DNA of 64,000 nucleotides from Chitinophaga eiseniae (GCF_012641265.1 NZ_JABAHZ010000004.1:620001-684000); one strand, 5' to 3'. Positions 32,774 to 42,921 are shown, counted from the stretch's first letter. Numbers and translations: made by a program. Notes: generated by a model not told the origin, from the sequence alone.

Positions 32774-34930
32774 ATGTTGAGGAAACAGTATCTTGTTATT
32801 TATGCGGCCATATTTTTATTTGTGTTGAAGGCCGGGGCACAACAACCTGCGCTATTCAAAAGGCCGGACGCTCCTGTACAGGAGCGGGTTAATGATTTGT
32901 TGCATACGCTGACCCTGCCTGAAAAAATTTCGATGCTGGGGTATAATACACCGGCCATAGACCGGCTGCAGATCCCGGCGTACAACTGGTGGAATGAAGC
33001 CTTGCATGGCATTGCCCGTGGCGGAGAAGCCACCGTGTATCCGCAGGCCATAGGTCTTTCCGCTACATTCAACGCCCCTTTAGCCAAAGAGGTAGCCAAT
33101 ACGATTTCTACAGAGGCGCGTGCCAAATACAACCTGGCCGTACAGCAACACCGGCATGTACAGTATATGGGGTTGAATTTCTGGACGCCCAATATTAATA
33201 TCTTCCGTGATCCCCGCTGGGGCCGTGGGCAGGAAACCTATGGAGAAGATCCTTACCTGACCGCTGCGATGGCCGGTGCTTTTGTGCAAGGTTTACAGGG
33301 AGATGTTCCCGGGCAGCTGAAAACCGCTGCCTGCGCCAAGCACTTCGCGGTACATAGCGGACCCGAAGCTGACCGTCACAGTTTTAATGCGATCATCGAT
33401 GAAAAAGACCTGAGAGAAACCTATCTCTATGCTTTCAAAAAGTTGGTAGATGGGAAAGTAGAATCAATTATGTGTGCCTACAACCGGGTAAACAGTCAAC
33501 CTTGCTGTACCGGTAATACCCTGCTACAGGACATTTTGCGGCATGAATGGAAATTTGGGGGCCAGGTAGTAACCGACTGCTGGGCATTGGATGATATCTG
33601 GTTAAGACATAAGGCGATACCTACCCGCGAAGAGGTGGCTGCTGCGGCTATTAAAGCCGGGGTAAATCTCGACTGCGCCAACATTTTACAGGATGATGTG
33701 ATGAAGGCCATCCAAAAGGGATGGTTAACCAATGCGGATGTAGACAGCGCCCTGGCGGCCAGTTTACGTACCCGTATGAAGCTGGGATTATTTGATGCCG
33801 CGCCATCTGCCCTTTACAGCCAGTTTGGAGCAGATAGCGTTAACAATAACTGGCATGCGCAACTGGCCCGCCAGGCGGCCAGGGAAAGCATGGTGCTGCT
33901 GAAAAATGATGGAGTATTGCCGTTGAAGGCCGACAAATACGCGTCTATGCTGGTAGCCGGTTCTAACTCCGCTTCACTGGAAGCGTTGATGGGTAACTAT
34001 CACGGCGTATCCGGCAACATGGTAACCTTTGCCGCTGGCCTTGCCAAAGCTGCAGGTCCGGGTATGGCCATGCAGTATGACCAGGGATGCGACTTTACCG
34101 ATACCCTGCATTTTGGCGGTATCTGGGCTTCCCAGAACTGCGATGTAACTGTAGCAGTGATAGGATTAACGCCTTTGCTGGAAGGAGAAGAGGGAGATGC
34201 CTTCCTGTCGGCTTCCGGCGGAGATAAAAGCACGCTGAGCTTACCCCGTTCGCAGGTACTGTTTATGAAGAAGTTGCGGGAAGCACACAAAAAGCCCATT
34301 ATCGCCGTGATCACAGCTGGCAGCGCGGTTGACGTATCTGCGATTGCTCCTTATGCCGATGCGGTGATACTGGCCTGGTATCCCGGTGAGCAGGGTGGTA
34401 ATGCACTCGCTGATATCATCTTCGGAAAATATTCACCGGCAGGTCGTTTACCGGTCACTTTTTATCAATCCTTGCAGGACTTGCCCGATTATAAGGACTA
34501 CAGCATGAAAAACCGTACCTATCGGTATTTTAAAGGCAAAGCGGAATATCCTTTTGGCTATGGCTTAAGCTATACTACCTTTGACTATGCCTGGCAACAG
34601 GCGCCTGCAAAGGAATATGGCAGTAAAGATACCATTCGTGTATCCGTAGCTGTAAAGAATACCGGCGCTTACGATGGAGATGAGGTAGTACAGGCATATA
34701 TCAGCTACCCGGACGTAGAAAGGATGCCGGTAAAAGAACTGAAGGCATTTAAAAGAGTGATGGTGAAACAAGGAGGACAGGAAGTAGTACAATTGGAAAT
34801 ACCTGTTACCGAGTTGCAGAAGTGGGACCTGCAAAAGCACGCCTGGAAGTTATATAAGGGAACGTATAAAGTGAATATAGGCAAGAGTTCTGACGACTTT
34901 TTGCTAAGTGAAAATATCAAAATAAAGTAA
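32774..34930 (+). CDS. Glycoside hydrolase family 3, beta-xylosidase/beta-glucosidase type
   Basis: A 718-residue secreted glycosidase. The signal peptide (MLRKQYLVIYAAIFLFVLKAGA) is followed by a TIM barrel with the nucleophile Asp268 in VVTDCWALDD, the substrate-binding KHFAVHSGPEADRHSFNA, an alpha/beta sandwich (LLVAGSNSASLEALMGNYHG-like) and a C-terminal fibronectin III domain (VAVKNTGAYDGDEVVQAYIS). The general acid Glu is likely in LEGEEGDAF. The sequence resembles xylan-acting GH3 enzymes (ETYGEDPYLTAAM, WWNEALHG). It acts in the periplasm or outside on the non-reducing ends of oligosaccharides. It is not next to SusC/D genes. Confidence 0.93.
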   Translation: MLRKQYLVIYAAIFLFVLKAGAQQPALFKRPDAPVQERVNDLLHTLTLPEKISMLGYNTPAIDRLQIPAYNWWNEALHGIARGGEATVYPQAIGLSATFNAPLAKEVANTISTEARAKYNLAVQQHRHVQYMGLNFWTPNINIFRDPRWGRGQETYGEDPYLTAAMAGAFVQGLQGDVPGQLKTAACAKHFAVHSGPEADRHSFNAIIDEKDLRETYLYAFKKLVDGKVESIMCAYNRVNSQPCCTGNTLLQDILRHEWKFGGQVVTDCWALDDIWLRHKAIPTREEVAAAAIKAGVNLDCANILQDDVMKAIQKGWLTNADVDSALAASLRTRMKLGLFDAAPSALYSQFGADSVNNNWHAQLARQAARESMVLLKNDGVLPLKADKYASMLVAGSNSASLEALMGNYHGVSGNMVTFAAGLAKAAGPGMAMQYDQGCDFTDTLHFGGIWASQNCDVTVAVIGLTPLLEGEEGDAFLSASGGDKSTLSLPRSQVLFMKKLREAHKKPIIAVITAGSAVDVSAIAPYADAVILAWYPGEQGGNALADIIFGKYSPAGRLPVTFYQSLQDLPDYKDYSMKNRTYRYFKGKAEYPFGYGLSYTTFDYAWQQAPAKEYGSKDTIRVSVAVKNTGAYDGDEVVQAYISYPDVERMPVKELKAFKRVMVKQGGQEVVQLEIPVTELQKWDLQKHAWKLYKGTYKVNIGKSSDDFLLSENIKIK

Positions 34931-34942
34931 GCAATAGTATAT

Positions 34943-34986
34943 AAAAGCAAAGGGGCTGGTGTGATTGCACCAGCCCCTTTGCTTTT
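34943..34986. terminator. Bidirectional terminator between GH3 and antiporter genes
   Basis: A perfect 19-bp stem (34943-34961 with 34968-34986) with A/T flanks overlaps the stop codon of the convergent antiporter gene by two bases. Confidence 0.9.
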
Positions 34987-36223
34987 ATGCCATGCGATCT
35001 ACCACTCTCTTTAGCGTGAGTCCCTGTACAATGATAGAGAACAGCACCACGAAGTAGCTGGCGGATAAAATGAGTTCTTTATAGGGAGATTCCGGTAAAG
35101 ACAGTGCCAATGCTACGGAAATGCCGCCCCGGAGTCCTGCCCACACGAGGATGGTAATTCTTTTGTAATTGAGTTTCAGCGTGCGTTTAAATATAGCGGA
35201 AGGCCCTACAATACTGGCTGCGCGGGCCATCAATATAAAGATTGCCGATACCAGGCCGGTAAACCAATAGTTTTGCAGGAAGGGCATAATTACAATCTGC
35301 AAGCCAATCATCACGAATAAAATAGTGTTGAGGAGTTCATCGATGAGATTCCATACATTATGAAAGTAGCGTTGCATATCTTCCGACTGTTTGGTACCCA
35401 GGGAGGTATTACCCAATATCAGCCCGGCAGAAACGGCCGCCAACGGAATAGATACGTGTAACATGGCGCCCAGCACAGAAATAACCATCACCATGGACAA
35501 TGATACCATTACAATAATCTGGAAATCGTCCACCCGTTTCATAGTCCGGTAAGCGACAATGGCGGAAATGACGCCGAGTAGTATGCCTCCGAATACTTCC
35601 TGGGAAAAAACGGCGGCCGCATGACCAAAGGTAACATGTGGATCAGTGGTGCCGGCTACTTCCTTGAGAATGACGAAAAGGAGGATGCCGGTACCATCGT
35701 TGAGCAGCGACTCGCCACCGATAATCGTTTCCAGGGAGGGAGGCACTTTTGATTTTTTCAGGATAGACAATACTGCTACCGGGTCGGTAGGTGAAATCAA
35801 TGCGCCAAAAAGGAGGCAATACACGAGTGGGATATCGATATGCATCAGCTCAGTGGCCCAGTACAGCAGGAAACCGAAGATGAAAGTAGAACCTACTACA
35901 CCAATGGTACTAAGCACCAGCACGGGATAGCGTTGTTCTTTCAGTTTATTGAAATCGAAATGCAGGGCGCTGGCAAAAAGGAGGAAACCTAACATAATGT
36001 CCAGCAGGGTGCCTGTAAAATCGATGCCGTGGGTAACCTCTTTGATAAAAGAAAAGACATCCGGGAATATTTTACCAGTCAGGGAAATGAGGACCGATAA
36101 TAAGATAGACACTACCATTACACCAATAGTGCCGGGTAGTTTGATAAACCGGTTGTTGAGATAGGAGATTAATGCACTAATGGTAACTAATGCCGTTATC
36201 AGCGTGAAAGTGTTCATAAGCAA
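34985..36223 (-). CDS. Na+/H+ antiporter, CPA1 (NhaP-like) family
   Basis: A 412-residue membrane protein with about 12 hydrophobic segments. The family marks are LLFGALISPTDPVAVLSILK (the ion-binding Asp region), GESLLNDGTGILLFVILKE with the second acidic site, and LVWAGLRGGISVALALSLPE. It swaps cytosolic Na+ (or K+) for protons to hold pH and salt balance. No large C-terminal regulatory domain is present; the protein ends right after the last helix. The gene is monocistronic. Confidence 0.92.
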   Translation of the reverse strand: MLMNTFTLITALVTISALISYLNNRFIKLPGTIGVMVVSILLSVLISLTGKIFPDVFSFIKEVTHGIDFTGTLLDIMLGFLLFASALHFDFNKLKEQRYPVLVLSTIGVVGSTFIFGFLLYWATELMHIDIPLVYCLLFGALISPTDPVAVLSILKKSKVPPSLETIIGGESLLNDGTGILLFVILKEVAGTTDPHVTFGHAAAVFSQEVFGGILLGVISAIVAYRTMKRVDDFQIIVMVSLSMVMVISVLGAMLHVSIPLAAVSAGLILGNTSLGTKQSEDMQRYFHNVWNLIDELLNTILFVMIGLQIVIMPFLQNYWFTGLVSAIFILMARAASIVGPSAIFKRTLKLNYKRITILVWAGLRGGISVALALSLPESPYKELILSASYFVVLFSIIVQGLTLKRVVDRMA

Positions 36224-36335
36224 ATCGAATAATGCCAGTTAAAAAATCAGGTTCCTAATGATGCTACAGTTAATCCGGAGGGCTTTAAAGATAGAAAAAA
36301 AAGTAGGCAATCATGGGCTGATTCGCATTTTCGAT

Positions 36336-36680
36336 TTACTTTTTCCTGGAAGATGGCGCTTTATCGTTAAATTCTAATGCCATTTTAATCCAATACTGCA
36401 ATTGCTTTTTGGAGTGAAGGGTGTCTTCATCAACGAAGATGAATCCTTTCATTTCTTTGCCGCCATGCACCATTACTTCCGCGCCGCTGGCCTCTTCCAG
36501 CACTTCATCCGATTTGGCGGGATCTATTCTTACCATTATTTTATTGGGTCGTACGCCTATACACATTTTATCGTTGACCATAAAGCACAGGCCTCCGAAC
36601 ATTTTCTTTTCAACAATATTCGTGGTAGCGGCGGATAATATTTCGCGAACGCGGTCTGCCAGTTTTTCATTGTATGCCAT
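36336..36680 (-). CDS. TfoX/Sxy N-terminal domain protein
   Basis: A 114-residue protein that consists of the TfoX N-terminal domain alone: KKMFGGLCFMVNDKMCIGVR, VRIDPAKSDEVLEEA and GKEMKGFIFVDEDTLHSKKQ. In gamma-proteobacteria the full protein turns on competence genes, but the stand-alone domain is common in Bacteroidota and its role is not known. A lysine-rich end (SSRKK) follows. It lies between the antiporter and a serine hydrolase, each probably with its own promoter. Confidence 0.85.
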   Translation of the reverse strand: MAYNEKLADRVREILSAATTNIVEKKMFGGLCFMVNDKMCIGVRPNKIMVRIDPAKSDEVLEEASGAEVMVHGGKEMKGFIFVDEDTLHSKKQLQYWIKMALEFNDKAPSSRKK

Positions 36681-36721
36681 GGCGTAAATTTTTTGGGAGA
36701 TAATAAAGATACGATTTCCTG

Positions 36722-37783
36722 CTAATTGCCGTACTGCTTTTCCAGGGCTTCCCTTAATGCTGTAATAGCTTCGTATACGTTATCGCGTTGCAGGTTGGTG
36801 AAGAAGATATATGCCCTGTCAGCTTCCGGGATCACCCATACCTGGGTAATGAAGGTACCTGGGTTACCGGTGTTTTCAGATACCAGGTGGCCGGCGGCAT
36901 TGCGCTGCCAGAACCAGCCGGCGGCAAATACCGGCATACCGTAATGCAGGCGGGCATAGGTATTGGCATCGAGCAGGGTGGATTTGCCGGCCAGGCCTTT
37001 CAGTTGTTCCTGGATAAAGCGGGCATAATCGGGCAGACTGATGTGTAGGTTGCCGGCTGCCATGAGCCAATTGAGTTTATAGTTGTTAGCAGGACCTTCG
37101 GGTTGTCCGTTAGCATCATGTCCCCAGGTTTGGGTGCTATCCCGGTCGTTCGGATTGCCTGTTCCAAACTGAATGTGCAGTTGTTGCCCCAGCTCAGTTA
37201 CCAGCTGAGTGTAGCTTTTATGCGCTGCTTTTTCCAGCATGAGTCCTGCGAGGCAATACCCTGCGTTGGTCAAATTTATTTCGGTGGTATCTGTTACTGG
37301 TGGTTGTTGTAATAACCATTTTACAAATGCGTAACGTTGGGCAGCTTCCGAACCTTTGATCTGAGCGGGTGTTGGTGCGGAGTTGGTATAACTATATTTG
37401 GGTAATTTATTACGGAAAGTAATTGCCTGCCACAAGGTGATGTTGGCATACGCGCGGTGGCTATGCGGTTGCAGTTCCGGGAAAAGCTGGAAGAAGCGGG
37501 TGTCCCAACTGATCAGTTGTTGCTTTACCAGCAGGGCGGCGATCATGGTTGTTACGGCTTTGGTATTGGAGCCAATGCGAAAGTGATCATTACCGCTTAT
37601 CGGCATGCCGGCTTTCTTTTCTCCCAGCAACTGTAGTTCCAGTATGCTGTCGGACGACACTACGGCATATCCCAACGCCGGGATGTGATATGCTTTCCGG
37701 AGACTGTCGGCCAGTGCGCGCGATGACTGGGCATGGGCCATAAAACTAAGCAACAGCAGAACGAAACAGGTAATTGTCTTCAT
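36722..37783 (-). CDS. Beta-lactamase-like serine hydrolase with altered active site
   Basis: A 353-residue exported protein (signal MKTITCFVLLLLSFMAHA) of the class C beta-lactamase/DD-peptidase fold. The first motif is intact: Ser72-x-x-Lys75 in RIGSNTKAVT. The second motif, usually Tyr-x-Asn, aligns with Leu171-Thr-Asn173 (EINLTNAGYCLAGL), so the Tyr is lost. The third motif, usually His/Lys-Thr-Gly, reads Asn304-Thr-Gly. Such changes suggest weak, altered or no hydrolysis. It is close upstream-neighbour of nothing else in an operon except the Bcr/CflA gene that ends 15 nt before its start. The substrate is unknown. Confidence 0.85.
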   Translation of the reverse strand: MKTITCFVLLLLSFMAHAQSSRALADSLRKAYHIPALGYAVVSSDSILELQLLGEKKAGMPISGNDHFRIGSNTKAVTTMIAALLVKQQLISWDTRFFQLFPELQPHSHRAYANITLWQAITFRNKLPKYSYTNSAPTPAQIKGSEAAQRYAFVKWLLQQPPVTDTTEINLTNAGYCLAGLMLEKAAHKSYTQLVTELGQQLHIQFGTGNPNDRDSTQTWGHDANGQPEGPANNYKLNWLMAAGNLHISLPDYARFIQEQLKGLAGKSTLLDANTYARLHYGMPVFAAGWFWQRNAAGHLVSENTGNPGTFITQVWVIPEADRAYIFFTNLQRDNVYEAITALREALEKQYGN

Positions 37784-37798
37784 AAAACTTAATGGCAG

Positions 37799-39034
37799 TT
37801 AATGTACCGGTACCGCTTCTTTGGTAGCGGCAACGGCGGTTTTAATATTCCTGCGGCAGACCAGCAAAATCAGTAATGCCAGGAGGGAAGTGCCACACAT
37901 GGTTATGGCCATAGGGGTAGCAGTATGTGTATTAAACAAGCTCACTACACTAGATGCTAGTGCGCCGATCCCCATCTGAATGGCGCCCATCAGGGAAGAT
38001 GCGCTGCCGGCATTTCTGGTGAAAGGGGCCAGCGACAGGGCGGAAGTATTGGGATTGATACAACCCAGGCAGCACAGGTATATAAAGAGCAGGGTAATAG
38101 TTCCCGCGAGGGATAGCCAATTATTCCAGGCACAGATAATAAAAATAAGTCCGGTGATGCTTTGTCCCACCAGGGCTACCGGTACTATCTGCTGGCTGCT
38201 GAAGCGTTTGAGCAGCTGGCTGTTGACCTGGCTGGAGCCAATCAATCCAATGGAAAGAAAGGCAAAGATCCACCCGTACGTTTTGTCACTCACTTTATAA
38301 ATATCCATGAACACCTGCGGGGAGGCGGATACATAGGCGAAGAGGCCGGAGAAAGCTACTGCGCCGGCAAAGGTGTAAGTATAAAATTGCGGTTCACCCA
38401 CAACAGCCAGGAAATTGTTGATGATAGGACGGGGTTTGAGCGACAGGGTAGTATCCGGTTTATAGCTGTCGGGCAGCCAGCGTATACTGGCTATCAGCAT
38501 CAATGCGCCCATCAGGCCCAGCACCAGGAATACCGTATGCCAGCTGAAAGCGCTGGTTATATAGCTACCGGCGGTAGGGGCAATCATGGGAGAGGTGCCT
38601 ACTACCAGCATCAGCAGGGCAAATACTTTGGCATTTTCACTCACGGGAAACAGGTCCCGTACCATGGCTACCGCTGCCACGGCCGCTGCGCAGCTGCCTA
38701 TGGCCTGGATAAAGCGAAGGATGATCAGGCTGTTGAGGGAAGTGGCATACATACAACCGATAGAGGAAATGATGTACAGGGCGAGACCGATACAGAGCGG
38801 CTTCTTCCTGCCGAAGCGATCTAGCAGCGGGCCATACAGCAATTGTCCGGCAGATATGCCGATGAAAAAGCTGGAAAGGGATAGCGCCACTCGTGCAGGA
38901 TCTACGCCCAGGTCTTTTCCTATGGCGGGAAAGCCCGGCAGGTACATGTCGATAGAAAAGGGGCCTAATGCCGTTAGGGCACCCAGTATGAGAATAAGAG
39001 AAATATATTTTGTGCGGGAAAGTTCGTTGGCCAA
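37799..39034 (-). CDS. Multidrug efflux MFS transporter, Bcr/CflA type
   Basis: A 411-residue major facilitator with 12 hydrophobic segments. Typical marks are LGPFSIDMYLPGFPAIGKDL in helix 1, LLYGPLLDRFGRKKPL between helices 2 and 3, and RFIQAIGSCAAAVAAVAMVRDLF (shortened here as QAIGSCAAAVAAVAMVRDL) in helix 4, which define the Bcr/CflA group. It pumps drugs or small metabolites out against protons. The gap to the serine hydrolase start is 15 nt, so the two may be cotranscribed, exporter first. TACCTTTG at 39062-39069 (minus) is a likely -7 element. Confidence 0.92.
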   Translation of the reverse strand: MANELSRTKYISLILILGALTALGPFSIDMYLPGFPAIGKDLGVDPARVALSLSSFFIGISAGQLLYGPLLDRFGRKKPLCIGLALYIISSIGCMYATSLNSLIILRFIQAIGSCAAAVAAVAMVRDLFPVSENAKVFALLMLVVGTSPMIAPTAGSYITSAFSWHTVFLVLGLMGALMLIASIRWLPDSYKPDTTLSLKPRPIINNFLAVVGEPQFYTYTFAGAVAFSGLFAYVSASPQVFMDIYKVSDKTYGWIFAFLSIGLIGSSQVNSQLLKRFSSQQIVPVALVGQSITGLIFIICAWNNWLSLAGTITLLFIYLCCLGCINPNTSALSLAPFTRNAGSASSLMGAIQMGIGALASSVVSLFNTHTATPMAITMCGTSLLALLILLVCRRNIKTAVAATKEAVPVH

Positions 39035-39176
39035 GGCGATACGGTTTTATAAAATGCAGCGCAAAGGTAGGCTGAAAAAATGAGGTTGGTGCCTGGCAAT
39101 TGTCTGTTAAAGATCACTATTATGCCGTTCGATTATTTTATCGCGATTTTTCAAAATGGATGACACGATAATTTTA

Positions 39177-39204
39177 TTGATTAGCAAAAATGATCATATA
39201 TTTG
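39177..39204 (+). promoter_or_regulatory. Bacteroidota-type promoter of the M43 protease gene
   Basis: TTG at 39177-39179, a 17-nt spacer and TATATTTG at 39197-39204, 25 nt before the start codon. Confidence 0.7.
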
Positions 39205-39229
39205 CTCTACTTTAATACATCTGTCTTTA

Positions 39230-42200
39230 ATGCACTTGCCACTTTTGAAAAACCTGCATGCACTGTTATTGCTATGCCTCTTATTTCCTGTGGCTGCATG
39301 GGCACAGGAAGGAATGCCAGTGAACATACGTCCTTGCGGCGCCGACGCTTTACAGGAGCGATGGCGGAAGGATGCCTCTTACCTGGCACGGGAGCAGGCC
39401 ATTAACAATGCTATCCTGAAGCGCCAATACATTACCGCCCCAGGCTCGGTGGCTTCTTTTGCACCGGTAGTATTGCCGGTAGTTTTTCATATTATCAACG
39501 AAGATCCGGCGGCATTTCCAGATGCGGCGGTGATAGCGGCGCTCAAGGAACTAAATGATGCCTATGCTGCCACCGGCGCATTCACCGGCGCACGTACCGA
39601 TACCAAGATCCAGTTTTGCCTGGCTAAAACAGCCCCTGACGGCGGTAAAACCAGCGGCATCGTACGCACACATTCCTATTTATCTGATTTTGATAACGAA
39701 ATGGAAGGTAGCGATCTCACTGCATTGGGTAAGTGGGATGGCAGCCGTTACATCAACATATGGGTAGTTACCGATATCAAATCGGAGTATATGCAGGACT
39801 TTAACTGCGGCGTTTGGACCCGTCTTAAAATGGGCGGTTACGCCAGCGCCGGCGGCGATATTGTTGTGGCCGGGCTGGGAGTAGGCGTACTGGCGCATGA
39901 GATGGGGCATTACCTGAGCCTGTTGCATACTTTTGCCAACAGGGACTGTAAGAATGACGATTGTTTGGTAGATGGAGATAAAGTGTGCGATACGCCCCCG
40001 GAAAGAACGATTACCGGTGGATATGCCTGTTCTGCTCCGCAGAACTCCTGCAGCACCGATACCTTATCCGGGTTTACTACCGACGTGCCCGACCTGCCGG
40101 ATAATTTCATGGACTATGGCCAGGGCACCGGATGTGTGTTATCATTTACGACCGGGCAAGCCCAGCGCATGCACGACTTTATTGGGGTGGCACTCACCGG
40201 GATGCTCGCCAGTACGGTATGTAACGATCCCTGTACAGATAACATCACTGCTGCTTTTACCCGTGACATTGAATACCCGGTAGTAGGCGACAAGGTTACC
40301 TTTACCAGTACCAGTACGGGTGGAAATGCCTATCAGTGGCTGGTAGATGGTGTGCCACAGGGGAATGCCCCCACTTTACAGCTTACTGTAACGCAAAAGA
40401 AGAACTATGAAATTATATTGCGTGTAACCAATACCGTGAGCGGTTGCTTTGCCACCACCAATGATGTGATACAGGTAAGTTGCGGCGTGGTAGCCCGCTT
40501 CTGGCCCAGCAAGAGAAAGATTGCTTCTAAAGTCGGCTTTTCGCTGGACAGCGTGTTATTTCATAACCGGTCGCGCAACGCTACCAGCTGGAGCTGGCTG
40601 ATGAGCAACGACAAAGGCATGGCGGAACAGGAAATCAGCACCATCGAACAACTTACATACGTTTTTAAAACGCCCGGCAATTACCATGTCCGTTTAGCCG
40701 CTACCGATGGACACTGTTTTGACACCTCCAACGCCGTACAGATCATTGTAGATGATCCTACGCCTGATGGCGCCGTGTATGTGACTAAAGTAGAATGCTA
40801 TCAGCAAACCAAGGTAAAGGTTACCTTATACTTCCACAATTTTGGGTACGATACTATCCCCAAAAACACACCGGTATCTTTTTACGACGGCGATCCCCGC
40901 AAGCCCGGTACAAAGAAGGTAGGCGCTGTATGGCCGCTGCCATCGGACCTTCCCGGTAAATGCTCCACGCCGTTGTTATCTACCGTGGTAGATGCAGGTA
41001 GAGCGGGAATAGATACGCTAAGCGTAGTGCTGAACGACAATGGCTCCACTTTGCCATTACTTCTCCCCAATACCAGCCTAGTGGAAACCAACTATGGCAA
41101 TAATATCGCCATAAAAAAAGGGTTTAAGTTCAGGGTGGTCCTGGATCCGGCAGACTTTACCCTGACGCCCGAACAACAGGTGGTGTTAACGCCCAAAGGC
41201 GTGAATGGTACCCTGCAAAGCGCCAGCTGGACGGGCAACTATCTCAGCTGTACTAATTGTTTAACACCTACTTTCACGGCGCCCTACCGGAAAGATACCG
41301 TGACGACCGACCAGGTGCTGGCCTATTCGCCATATGCCTGTTACGACAGTACCATTGCCACCCTGCATATCCCCGTGGTAGATGATTATACCGTGCAGGT
41401 GAAAAGTGTAGATTGTTCCCACGGAGATAGTTTGCATGTCACTTTCTCCCTTTGCAACGGTTATAAGAAGGGTAATATTCCGGCGCAATTAACCGTGGCC
41501 TTCTACGACAGGACCCCGGGAGATCCCGCTGCCAACGTGTTGGGTAATGGGTTTATTACGCCTATCGCCAGTACCGGCGCTTGTGAAGACTATGGCAGTG
41601 ATATCAAAGGCACGTCTACCGGCAATGTATATGCCATCGTGAATATGGATACCCGGCCACAGGTGCCGGAAACCGGGCTGAATGAAGCCGATTATCATAA
41701 TAACACCACACAATGGCAATACGAGCGGCCTGCCGTATCTATCTTTCCACAAGATACCATGGTGATGCGGAAAACAACGTTTCCGCTGCGTTACCAGGTA
41801 TCTGCCTTTACGCCCAGGGACATTTTATGGCAGAACGATAACGCCTATACGTTGAGCTGCTATACCTGCGCTACGCCCCAGGCGGTGATGAAAGACAGTG
41901 CTTTTGTAGGTGTGCAGCTGACTAACCGGTACGGTTGTACGATCCGGGACCGGCAGTATGTGCATATCTTCCCGCCGGATTTTACGATAGACCTGTTGCA
42001 GACCGACTGTTATGACAACCAGCATACGTTGGTGAAATTTAAGGTGTGTACCGCCAATGGTTATGACAGTATACCGGCAAAATTGCCGATATCTTTTTAT
42101 GATGGGGATCCGGCCAGCGAACGGACGGGTGTGTTGTTGCCGTTGTTTTATACGCCGGTGACAGATGGCGTTTGCAGGGAATTTACCACGGTGGTGGCCT

Positions 42201-42844
42201 CGCCACAGGGCAGGGATATCACGGCGGTTGTAAACAGGCAGTCGGCGAACTATGTGGCAGAAGAAACAGATTATGCCAATAACCAGGCGAACATTGCCTA
42301 TACGCCGTTTTCTGTTACCATGGACCGTACATTAATTGAGCTACCCCGTCCGGCGGCTACCGGGTTGCTGGCCATTGTAGCAGGAGGACCGGCAGTTTCT
42401 TACGCCTGGACGCCGGCTATAGGCTTATCCTGTAGCAATTGCGTGGCCCCGGTGGCATCGGCTTTATCATCTATGCGTTATACGGTGATGGCCGCCAACA
42501 AATATTATTGTACTGATACCGCATCCGTGTATATCAAAACATTCACCAATACAGGCATTACCATGCCTAATGCCTTTACGCCCAATGGGGACGGGCAAAA
42601 TGATTGGTTTTATGTGATAGGCAGCTGGGATATTAAGATGATCCGGGACTTTTATATCTATAACCGGTCGGGAAATAAAGTATTTGAAGCGCATAACACG
42701 CCGGCCAACGACCGGAGCTACGGTTGGAATGGCATGATCAACGATAAGCCGGCAGCAATGGGAGCTTATGTTTATTACGCTACGGTGGAATTTATGGATG
42801 GCAGTACACAGTTGGTAAAGGGCGCAGTGACGCTGATCCGGTAG
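39230..42844 (+). CDS. T9SS-exported M43 zinc metalloprotease with PKD domains
   Basis: A 1204-residue secreted protein. After the signal peptide (MHLPLLKNLHALLLLCLLFP...) comes an M43 pappalysin-type domain with the zinc site HEMGHYLSLLHTF (His223, Glu224, His227, His233) and a downstream DNFMDYG Met-turn. Two PKD-like modules follow near residues 345-505, then several CARDB-like beta-sandwich units with conserved Cys and repeated SFYDGDP motifs. The last 85 residues (PNAFTPNGDGQNDWFYV ... GAYVYYATVEF) are a type B (CHU_C/gliding) sorting domain of the type IX system. It is thus exported to the surface or medium and probably cleaves proteins. Confidence 0.92.
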   Translation: MHLPLLKNLHALLLLCLLFPVAAWAQEGMPVNIRPCGADALQERWRKDASYLAREQAINNAILKRQYITAPGSVASFAPVVLPVVFHIINEDPAAFPDAAVIAALKELNDAYAATGAFTGARTDTKIQFCLAKTAPDGGKTSGIVRTHSYLSDFDNEMEGSDLTALGKWDGSRYINIWVVTDIKSEYMQDFNCGVWTRLKMGGYASAGGDIVVAGLGVGVLAHEMGHYLSLLHTFANRDCKNDDCLVDGDKVCDTPPERTITGGYACSAPQNSCSTDTLSGFTTDVPDLPDNFMDYGQGTGCVLSFTTGQAQRMHDFIGVALTGMLASTVCNDPCTDNITAAFTRDIEYPVVGDKVTFTSTSTGGNAYQWLVDGVPQGNAPTLQLTVTQKKNYEIILRVTNTVSGCFATTNDVIQVSCGVVARFWPSKRKIASKVGFSLDSVLFHNRSRNATSWSWLMSNDKGMAEQEISTIEQLTYVFKTPGNYHVRLAATDGHCFDTSNAVQIIVDDPTPDGAVYVTKVECYQQTKVKVTLYFHNFGYDTIPKNTPVSFYDGDPRKPGTKKVGAVWPLPSDLPGKCSTPLLSTVVDAGRAGIDTLSVVLNDNGSTLPLLLPNTSLVETNYGNNIAIKKGFKFRVVLDPADFTLTPEQQVVLTPKGVNGTLQSASWTGNYLSCTNCLTPTFTAPYRKDTVTTDQVLAYSPYACYDSTIATLHIPVVDDYTVQVKSVDCSHGDSLHVTFSLCNGYKKGNIPAQLTVAFYDRTPGDPAANVLGNGFITPIASTGACEDYGSDIKGTSTGNVYAIVNMDTRPQVPETGLNEADYHNNTTQWQYERPAVSIFPQDTMVMRKTTFPLRYQVSAFTPRDILWQNDNAYTLSCYTCATPQAVMKDSAFVGVQLTNRYGCTIRDRQYVHIFPPDFTIDLLQTDCYDNQHTLVKFKVCTANGYDSIPAKLPISFYDGDPASERTGVLLPLFYTPVTDGVCREFTTVVASPQGRDITAVVNRQSANYVAEETDYANNQANIAYTPFSVTMDRTLIELPRPAATGLLAIVAGGPAVSYAWTPAIGLSCSNCVAPVASALSSMRYTVMAANKYYCTDTASVYIKTFTNTGITMPNAFTPNGDGQNDWFYVIGSWDIKMIRDFYIYNRSGNKVFEAHNTPANDRSYGWNGMINDKPAAMGAYVYYATVEFMDGSTQLVKGAVTLIR

Positions 42845-42921
42845 TTGCGCCACCTATCCCTTCACGCTGTTTAAAGCGCTGCAAAAGGTGTATCTTGATG
42901 TCAAATCCTGTTATGTTTGTT

